Part shown: piece by piece, positions 1 to 4,677 of the stretch
Layout: every line of letters begins with the position of its first letter
Position numbering within the stretch: the stretch's first letter is position 1
NCBI GenBank assembly: GCA_003510825.1
Contig: DOKO01000469.1
Coordinates: 1 to 5,848 of the forward strand
Source: Stenotrophomonas sp.
GTDB taxonomy: Bacteria; Pseudomonadota; Gammaproteobacteria; Xanthomonadales; Xanthomonadaceae
Reading direction: 5' to 3'
DNA: 5,848 bases
Notes under the pieces: model-generated
Database searches by the model: none
What the model was told of the DNA's origin: nothing
Seen by the model: only the letters and a program-made list of their open reading frames with translations
Program-made: the position numbers and the translations under genes

Positions 1-1035
<1,035 letters not shown>

Positions 1036-1075
1036 TCGGAAACTTCGCTTCGCGCCACGCTGGGCCGGACAGATG

Positions 1076-1104
1076 ATTATCCGCCGGATGGTCGCGAAAG
1101 TCAG
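1076..1104 (-). promoter_or_regulatory. Putative sigma-70 promoter of cbs
   Basis: Read on the minus strand, a -35 box CTGACT (1099-1104, 4 of 6 consensus) is followed by a 17-base spacer and a -10 box GATAAT (1076-1081, 5 of 6 consensus). This predicts a start of transcription near 1069 and a leader of about 34 bases before the cbs ATG at 1035. It is the best promoter match I found in the window, but it is only a motif match. Confidence 0.5.
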
Positions 1105-1115
1105 GAGCCGCTGGC

Positions 1116-1136
1116 GTGCCGACCAACGGTCGGCAC
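1116..1136. repeat. Perfect REP-like palindrome (9-bp stem, 3-base loop)
   Basis: GTGCCGACC (1116-1124) pairs perfectly with GGTCGGCAC (1128-1136) around the loop AAC. Short GC-rich palindromes of this kind are abundant between Stenotrophomonas genes; on the minus strand this one is preceded by GGTGG rather than the GTAG head of the classical SMAG element. Its right arm is also the beginning of the first unit of the neighbouring tandem array. Confidence 0.65.
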
Positions 1137-1250
1137 CCACCAGGGCGCGGTCGGCACCCACCAGGGCGCGGTCGGCCCCAACAGGGTGCGGTCGGCACCC
1201 ACCCGGGTGCGGTCGGCCGCAACAGGGCGCGGTCTGCACCCACTAGGGCA
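1128..1250. repeat. Tandem array of six 20-21 bp units
   Basis: Six head-to-tail units begin at 1128, 1149, 1170, 1190, 1211 and 1231. Their lengths are 21, 21, 20, 21, 20 and about 20 bases. The first two units are identical; the others diverge mainly in the middle, and the last has GGTCTGC instead of GGTCGGC. Each unit opens with GGTCGGC and most close with AGGGCGC or a one-base variant. Each therefore repeats the right arm of the palindrome at 1116-1136 without its left arm. The array could be a minisatellite grown from half a REP element, or a set of phased binding sites upstream of the cbs promoter. Confidence 0.85.
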
Positions 1251-1348
1251 ATGAGCGCCCGGCTGGCGGCCCAAGGGGATGCGGACGGCCCCGGATCGAC
1301 GAGGAGACCAGTACCGCCCGCATCGGTGGACTGAAGTCATGCACGGGT

Positions 1349-1397
1349 GCAGGCCGTTGCCTGCGAGCCAAGGCACCACCGCCTGTGGTGCCTTGGC
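1349..1397. other. Two adjacent hairpins, one a perfect 13-bp stem
   Basis: GCCAAGGCACCAC (1367-1379) pairs perfectly with 1385-1397 around a five-base loop. Two bases away, GCAGGC (1349-1354) pairs with GCCTGC (1359-1364) around a four-base loop. The perfect palindrome GTTGCCGGCAAC follows at 1407-1418. The large stem begins 72 bases past the stop of the DUF465 gene on the minus strand, so it could end or stabilise that transcript. Neither strand has a T-run after the stem, so it is not a canonical intrinsic terminator. Confidence 0.55.
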
Positions 1398-1468
1398 GCG
1401 GCCGCCGTTGCCGGCAACCGCGGGGCCATCGTTGGCCGGGTCACGCCGTTCCCGGCGCGACCGGAGCG

Positions 1469-1705
1469 TCAGTGCGTGGGGGACGTCGTTGCGAGCGGTG
1501 TTTCGTACATACGCAGAAGGCGTTGCTTGGCCAGCAGCTTCTCGCGCTTCATGCGACCCAGGGTGACATCATCGATCGGGAGTACACCCAACTCCGCGTC
1601 CATGCACTTCTTGTTCAACTTGCGGTGCTGGTCATGGAGTGCCCGGAACTCCGGATCACGCGCGCGACGGGCGTCGATCTCGCTCTGGGGCTGATCTTCA
1701 AACAT
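1469..1705 (-). CDS. DUF465 (YdcH-family) small protein
   Basis: This 78-residue protein belongs, by its sequence pattern, to the DUF465/YdcH family, which has short cytoplasmic helical-hairpin proteins of unknown biochemical role. The core is DPEFRALHDQHRKLNKK (17-33) followed by a second charged helix with LGRMKREKLLAKQRLL (49-64). This is the expected layout of two helices, the second Lys-rich. The length is close to the roughly 70-75 residues usual for the family. I chose the ATG at 1705 because a consensus AAGGAGGT (1711-1718) lies at ideal spacing before it. The longer in-frame start at 1747 would add 14 Arg/Cys-rich residues unlike the family. A candidate small ORF overlaps its first bases. 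One cysteine (C34) lies between the helices. Confidence 0.85.
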   Translation of the reverse strand: MFEDQPQSEIDARRARDPEFRALHDQHRKLNKKCMDAELGVLPIDDVTLGRMKREKLLAKQRLLRMYETPLATTSPTH

Positions 1706-1862
1706 GATGGACCTCCTTCGACAGATACACGAACGCCCCGGCCGCAAGGCACGGGGCGTTGTTCATGGAGGAGCGCCGGTCGATTGCCACATGGGTGCCC
1801 ACAACGACCTGCGGCACTGGCCTGCGCACGTCGGTCTGCTGCGGTTCGCGCCCTGCTTTCAT
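1698..1862 (-). CDS. Candidate 54-aa small ORF overlapping the DUF465 gene
   Basis: An ATG at 1862 opens a 54-codon frame ending in a TGA at 1698-1700, so it overlaps the start of the DUF465 gene by eight bases. A strong Shine-Dalgarno GGAGGG (1871-1876) sits eight bases upstream of the ATG. My hand count of GC by codon position is about 68, 45 and 78 percent, which is the order expected of real coding sequence in a GC-rich genome. The protein begins MKAGREPQQTD and ends YLSKEVHHV. It has a short hydrophobic patch (CLAAGAFVYL, 38-47) but no signal peptide or motif I recognise. It may be a leader peptide that couples translation to the DUF465 gene, a genuine small protein, or chance. I do not know a family for it. 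Confidence 0.35.
   Translation of the reverse strand: MKAGREPQQTDVRRPVPQVVVGTHVAIDRRSSMNNAPCLAAGAFVYLSKEVHHV
1711..1718 (-). promoter_or_regulatory. Consensus ribosome binding site of the DUF465 gene
   Basis: The minus strand reads AAGGAGGT, a full match to the anti-Shine-Dalgarno complement, five bases before the ATG at 1705. This decides the start of the DUF465 gene. It also lies within the last codons of the candidate small ORF. Confidence 0.8.
1732..1760 (-). promoter_or_regulatory. Hairpin in the leader of the DUF465 gene
   Basis: AACGCCCCG (1732-1740) pairs perfectly with CGGGGCGTT (1752-1760). Inside, GCC (1741-1743) pairs with GGC (1748-1750) around a four-base loop, leaving one bulged base (1751). 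The stem is very stable and lies 13 bases upstream of the ribosome binding site on the minus strand. A moderately T-rich stretch follows it there, but no T-run. It may be a leaky terminator or attenuator, an mRNA-stabilising leader structure, or the end of an upstream transcript. Read on the plus strand the loop is GCAA, a GNRA tetraloop. Confidence 0.6.
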
Positions 1863-1877
1863 CGGCCCGGCCCTCCC

Positions 1878-1911
1878 ATCGTCCGGTCCGCGGCATTGCG
1901 TCCCGGACGAT
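1878..1911. repeat. Perfect 9-bp inverted repeat with a 16-base spacer
   Basis: ATCGTCCGG (1878-1886) is the exact reverse complement of CCGGACGAT (1903-1911). An inner CGC/GCG pair (1889-1891 with 1898-1900) could extend it into a longer stem. It sits just upstream of the candidate small ORF's ribosome binding site. On the minus strand it starts immediately downstream of a weak promoter-like pair: TTGTAC at 1937-1942, a 17-base spacer, and TAGGGT at 1914-1919. This would suit an operator or a leader stem, but the promoter boxes match only 3 of 6 consensus positions each. Confidence 0.45.
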
Positions 1912-1954
1912 TGACCCTACGCCTGCTCCGGGCCGGGTACAAGACCCCCGCGAC

Positions 1955-1985
1955 AAAAAGACCGAACCCCGCCGGGGCGGGGTTC
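1955..1985 (-). terminator. Intrinsic terminator of the DUF4398-OmpA operon
   Basis: GAACCCCGC (1964-1972) pairs with GCGGGGTTC (1977-1985) around a four-base loop. On the minus strand the stem is followed, after GGTC, by five T residues (1955-1959). It lies 45 bases past the TAA of the OmpA-like gene, so it ends the minus-strand operon and isolates it from the DUF465 locus. Confidence 0.8.
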
Positions 1986-2029
1986 AGGCTGAATGCTCAA
2001 TGCAACGAAAAACAAACGAATTCAAGCAA

Positions 2030-2914
2030 TTACGGGGCGACGATGACCTCGGCCGAGCGGGCCTTGGTGGACGCTGCCTTCTTGCCGCTGACCTGGATCC
2101 GGCTGCTGGCGACACCGGCTGAGACCAGCGCATCACGCAGGGCTTCGGCACGCTTCTGGCCGACGCCATTGGCGCTGTCATAGGCCTCGATGCGGACCCG
2201 GCCCTTCTTGCCGATGTTCAGGTACTCGGCCAGGGCCTTGGCCTGGTTCTTCGCACCGCCGGACAGGCTGGCCGCACCGGCACCGAAGGCATCGCCACCG
2301 AGGGTGAAGACCTCGCCGCGGGCGTCGAACTTCGAGCCCGGCAGCTTCTGCCCGGACACCAGCTCGGCTTCCTCGCGGGCCAGCTTGGCGGCGTTCTGCT
2401 GGGCCGAGCTGAGGCGCTGCTGCTGCTTGCCGGCCACGCTGGTCAGGGCGTTCTCGGCGTCCTGGCGGGCCAGGGTCTCGGCTTCGGCGGCCTGGCGCAG
2501 GCGCTCGGCCTCCTCGGCCTGCATCTGCGCCTGCATGCGCAGCTGTTCGGCTTCCTGGCGGGCACGGGCGGCGTCGCGGCGGCTGGCTTCGATCAGCAGG
2601 TCGCTGCGGGTGCGGTCCAGGCGGTCGACCTCGCGGGCGGCCAGGGCGGCGCGCACGCTGGTTTCGGCAATCTCGACCCGGCGCTCGGCCAGGTAGGTGG
2701 CCAGTTCCTGGTCGCGGCGCTTGGCCTTGTCCAGGGTGGCGATGGCCTGCTGGGCCTGCATGCGCTCGAAGGCGGCCAGCTCAGCAGTGTCGGGATTGGC
2801 CTGGATGTTCATCAGGCGCTGGCTCAGCTGCCCGACCATCGGGTTGTCGGCGGCGACAGCCAGGGCCGGCAGGGCCAGCGCGGTGGCCAGGGCCAGGGCG
2901 GAGATCGACTTCAT
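2030..2914 (-). CDS. Periplasmic coiled-coil protein with OmpA-like C-terminus
   Basis: This 294-residue protein begins with a Sec signal peptide (1-22: K2, a hydrophobic core to about 20, and an A-V-A-A cleavage region). Residues 55-187 are a long charged Ala/Glu/Arg/Gln-rich helix, almost certainly a coiled coil. Residues 196-294 resemble an OmpA/MotB peptidoglycan-binding fold: a GEVFTLGGDAF strand, a helix with LSGGAKNQAKALAEYL, a strand RVRIEAYDS, and a helix KRAEALRDALVSAGV. The domain is degenerate, since the usual GHTD-type turn reads AYDSANG and the N-x-x-L-S-x-x-R-A motif is reduced to GQKRAEAL. The start overlaps the stop of the upstream gene (ATGA) and has a strong GGGGAGGA (2921-2928). 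I infer an envelope-stabilising role; cargo and partner are unknown. Confidence 0.85.
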   Translation of the reverse strand: MKSISALALATALALPALAVAADNPMVGQLSQRLMNIQANPDTAELAAFERMQAQQAIATLDKAKRRDQELATYLAERRVEIAETSVRAALAAREVDRLDRTRSDLLIEASRRDAARARQEAEQLRMQAQMQAEEAERLRQAAEAETLARQDAENALTSVAGKQQQRLSSAQQNAAKLAREEAELVSGQKLPGSKFDARGEVFTLGGDAFGAGAASLSGGAKNQAKALAEYLNIGKKGRVRIEAYDSANGVGQKRAEALRDALVSAGVASSRIQVSGKKAASTKARSAEVIVAP

Positions 2915-3300
2915 CGGCGGTCCTCCCCGGTCGACAGCTGACGCTGCAGCTGGTTGACCTCGTTGCGGCGCAGCTGCAGCTGGGCCGTGGCGGTGGCTTC
3001 CTCGCTGCGGGCACGGGCCAGGTCGGCGTCGGCAGCGGCGCGCAGGGCCAGTGCCGGGGCATTCTTGCGCTCGCGGCGGTCGCCAGCGGCGCGCTGGGCC
3101 TGCTCCAGGCCCTGGCGGGCCAGGCTGATCAGGTCCGGGGCGTACTGGTCGGCATCGGCCTGGGTGGCCTTGTCCACCGCCTGCCGGGCCTGGGCCAGTT
3201 CCTGTGCGCCATCCTGCGCCCAGACGGGAGCAGAGAGTGCGAATGCAAACGCCATCACATACAGGCTGTGGCGCATTCGTGCGAAGCTAAGTCGTTTCAT
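2911..3300 (-). CDS. DUF4398-domain periplasmic protein
   Basis: This 129-residue exported protein has a signal peptide ending VWA-QD, with cleavage after A28. There is no lipobox cysteine, so it should be soluble periplasmic rather than a lipoprotein. The mature part is helical: ELAQARQAVDKATQADADQY (34-53), then YAPDLISLARQGLEQAQ (53-69), then a Leu/Gln-rich tail. This matches the DUF4398 pattern, whose function is not established. The downstream OmpA-like gene overlaps it by four bases, so the two are very probably cotranslated. I chose the ATG at 3300; it lacks a clear Shine-Dalgarno. The ATG at 3276 would give a classic 20-residue signal peptide and is a real alternative. The longer TTG start at 3363 is unlikely. 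Confidence 0.8.
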   Translation of the reverse strand: MKRLSFARMRHSLYVMAFAFALSAPVWAQDGAQELAQARQAVDKATQADADQYAPDLISLARQGLEQAQRAAGDRRERKNAPALALRAAADADLARARSEEATATAQLQLRRNEVNQLQRQLSTGEDRR

Positions 3301-3333
3301 TGGGGAGGCCGTACCGGTTGTCGGTTCACGGCC

Positions 3334-3363
3334 ATTGTCGTCAAGCCGACACCGTGCTTGCAA
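3334..3363 (-). promoter_or_regulatory. Tentative promoter of the DUF4398-OmpA operon
   Basis: On the minus strand TTGCAA (3358-3363, 4 of 6 consensus) is followed by an 18-base spacer and GACAAT (3334-3339, 4 of 6). A nearby alternative -35, TTGACG, has a poorer -10 partner. This 97-base divergent gap must hold the signals for both the envelope operon and, if it has its own promoter, pilU. I found no equally good pair facing pilU. Confidence 0.3.
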
Positions 3364-3397
3364 CGGGCGCCGGCAGTTTCGTTGGGGAAAATTCGCA

Positions 3398-4528
3398 ATG
3401 GATATCGGCTACTTCCTGAAGCTGATGACCGAAAAGAACGCTTCGGACATGTTCTTGACCACCGGCGCGCCGGTCTACATCAAGATCGAGGGCAAGCTGT
3501 ATCCGCTCGGCAACACCGGGCTGCCGCCGGGCATGGTCAAGAAAATCGCCTATTCGCTGATGGACGAGGGCCAGGTGCCCCAGTTCGAGCGCGAGCTGGA
3601 ACTCAACATGGCCATCGCCCTGGCCGATGCCGGGCGCTTCCGTGTCAATGTGTTCAAGCAGCGGGGCGAGGTCGGCATGGTCATCCGCGCCATCCGCAGC
3701 AGGATTCCGAGCATCGAAGAGCTCAACCTGCCGCAGGTGCTGAAGGACGTCATCATGACTCCGCGTGGGCTGGTGCTGGTGGTGGGGTCCACCGGCTCGG
3801 GCAAGTCCACTTCGCTGGCGTCGATGATCGACCACCGCAACAGTACGACCACCGGACATATCCTCACCATCGAGGACCCGATCGAGTACCTGCACAAGCA
3901 CAAGATGTCGATCGTCAACCAGCGCGAGGTCGGCCTGGACACCCATGCCTTCCACAACGCGCTGAAGAACGCGATGCGTGAGGCGCCGGACGTGATCCTG
4001 ATCGGCGAGATCCTGGATGCCGAGACGATGGAGGCGGCCATCGCCTTCGCCGAGACCGGCCACCTGTGCCTGGCCACCCTGCACTCCAACAACGCCGACC
4101 AGACCATCGAGCGCATCCTCAACTTCTTCCCGGAAAGCGCGCACAAGAACGTCCTGATGAACCTGGCGCTGAACCTGCGTGCGGTGATCAGCCAGCGCCT
4201 GGTGAAGAACAAGGAGGGCCGTCGCCTGCCGGCCACCGAGGTGCTGATCAACACGCCGATGATCCGCGACCTGCTGCGCCGCGGCCAGGTGCACGAGATC
4301 AAGGCGGCGATGGAATCCTCGCTGGAGGAAGGCATGGAAAGCTTCGACCAGTGCCTGTTCCGCCTGGCCAAGGCCGGGGTGATCGAGCAGGAGGAAGCGC
4401 TGCGCGCGGCCGACTCGCGCGACGGCCTGGCCCTGAAGTTCCGCCTGTCCGAGGGCGGCAGCGGCGAGCACGATCCGTACGCGGATTTCTCCTCGCCCAC
4501 CCAGACCAGCATCACCCACGGCTTCTGA
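3398..4528 (+). CDS. pilU: PilU, type IV pilus retraction ATPase
   Basis: This 376-residue protein is a PilT-like hexameric ATPase at the cytoplasmic base of the type IV pilus. In the family PilU assists PilT in depolymerising pilin during twitching motility. The N-terminal domain begins LLxLM-like (YFLKLMTEKNASDMFLTTG). Then come Walker A GSTGSGKST (130-138), the Asp box EDPIEY (159-164), Walker B VILIGE (199-204), and the His box AETGHLCLATLHSN (218-231). The form LATLHSNNADQ and the extended C-terminus distinguish it from PilT. Length is near the 382 of Pseudomonas PilU. GGGGAAA (3384-3390) precedes the ATG at 3398; upstream in-frame codons are spurious. Unusually, the residue after GEI is Leu (GEILDAETM) where most members have Arg. 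In Pseudomonas pilT lies just before pilU, but here a divergent envelope operon does. Confidence 0.95.
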   Translation: MDIGYFLKLMTEKNASDMFLTTGAPVYIKIEGKLYPLGNTGLPPGMVKKIAYSLMDEGQVPQFERELELNMAIALADAGRFRVNVFKQRGEVGMVIRAIRSRIPSIEELNLPQVLKDVIMTPRGLVLVVGSTGSGKSTSLASMIDHRNSTTTGHILTIEDPIEYLHKHKMSIVNQREVGLDTHAFHNALKNAMREAPDVILIGEILDAETMEAAIAFAETGHLCLATLHSNNADQTIERILNFFPESAHKNVLMNLALNLRAVISQRLVKNKEGRRLPATEVLINTPMIRDLLRRGQVHEIKAAMESSLEEGMESFDQCLFRLAKAGVIEQEEALRAADSRDGLALKFRLSEGGSGEHDPYADFSSPTQTSITHGF

Positions 4529-4538
4529 GCCACACGGA

Positions 4539-4615
4539 CGCCGGGCATGGCCCGGCGGTACCGGAACCGCCGGGCGCTGCCCGTTCCCGACGGTAGCGCC
4601 GGGCCATGCCCGGCG
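4539..4615. repeat. Inverted pair of SMAG/REP palindromes
   Basis: Two copies of the same palindrome flank a small hairpin. Copy 1 has CGCCGGGC (4539-4546) pairing with GCCCGGCG (4550-4557). Copy 2 has CGCCGGGC (4597-4604) pairing with GCCCGGCG (4608-4615), preceded by the GTAG head at 4593-4596. Copy 1 is reversed, with GTAC in place of GTAG. The whole of copy 1 and its head is complementary to copy 2 except one base. The middle holds a further stem, CGGGC (4571-4575) with GCCCG (4579-4583). GTAG-headed REPs of this type are known in Stenotrophomonas. They often lie between genes and can fold into mRNA 3' ends. Confidence 0.85.
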
Positions 4616-4633
4616 GAATCCTGAAGGGTTAAG

Positions 4634-4660
4634 GGGCGGTCTCATCCAATGAGACCGCCT
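4634..4660 (+). terminator. 10-bp hairpin between pilU and the radical SAM gene
   Basis: GGCGGTCTCA (4635-4644) pairs fully with TGAGACCGCC (4650-4659) around TCCAA, and a G-T pair at 4634/4660 can extend it. It is a stable stem downstream of pilU, but only GTCCGTAGGTTTCC follows, without a T-run. It ends 17 bases before the next ATG. It could terminate pilU transcription weakly, or act as a structured leader of the next gene. Confidence 0.45.
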
Positions 4661-4677
4661 GTCCGTAGGTTTCCTCA

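Larger units (their letters stand above)
1036..1468. other. Gene-free intergenic region between cbs and the DUF465 gene
   Basis: These 433 bases hold no ORF that I would call a gene. The frames open here are low-complexity translations of the tandem repeat, rich in Arg, Pro, Gly and Thr. The region contains the cbs promoter (1076-1104), a REP-like palindrome (1116-1136), a tandem array (1128-1250), about 100 bases in which I see nothing (1251-1348), and a hairpin cluster (1349-1418). The hairpin cluster lies just beyond the stop codon of the DUF465 gene, in the position expected of its 3' untranslated region. Confidence 0.7.

Noticed and set aside
1128..1250. The tandem array as a CRISPR
   Set aside because: The units are directly adjacent with no unique spacers, and they are too short and too variable.
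1101..1379. Minus-strand ORF reading through the tandem repeat
   Set aside because: Much of the protein is translation of the 20-21 bp repeat. No Shine-Dalgarno or domain supports it.
1385..2122. Plus-strand ORF of 245 codons across the DUF465 locus and operon terminator
   Set aside because: It runs antisense through the DUF465 gene, its leader hairpin and the terminator, which real genes rarely do.
3346..3363. A sigma-54 promoter facing pilU
   Set aside because: The -12 GC is present and the spacing is right, but the essential -24 GG reads GA and only four of the seven upstream consensus bases match.
2954..3397. N-terminal extension of PilU in the same frame
   Set aside because: The upstream codons are antisense to the DUF4398 gene and encode Arg/Ser/Ala-rich sequence. 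The ATG at 3398 has a ribosome binding site and the family N-terminus.
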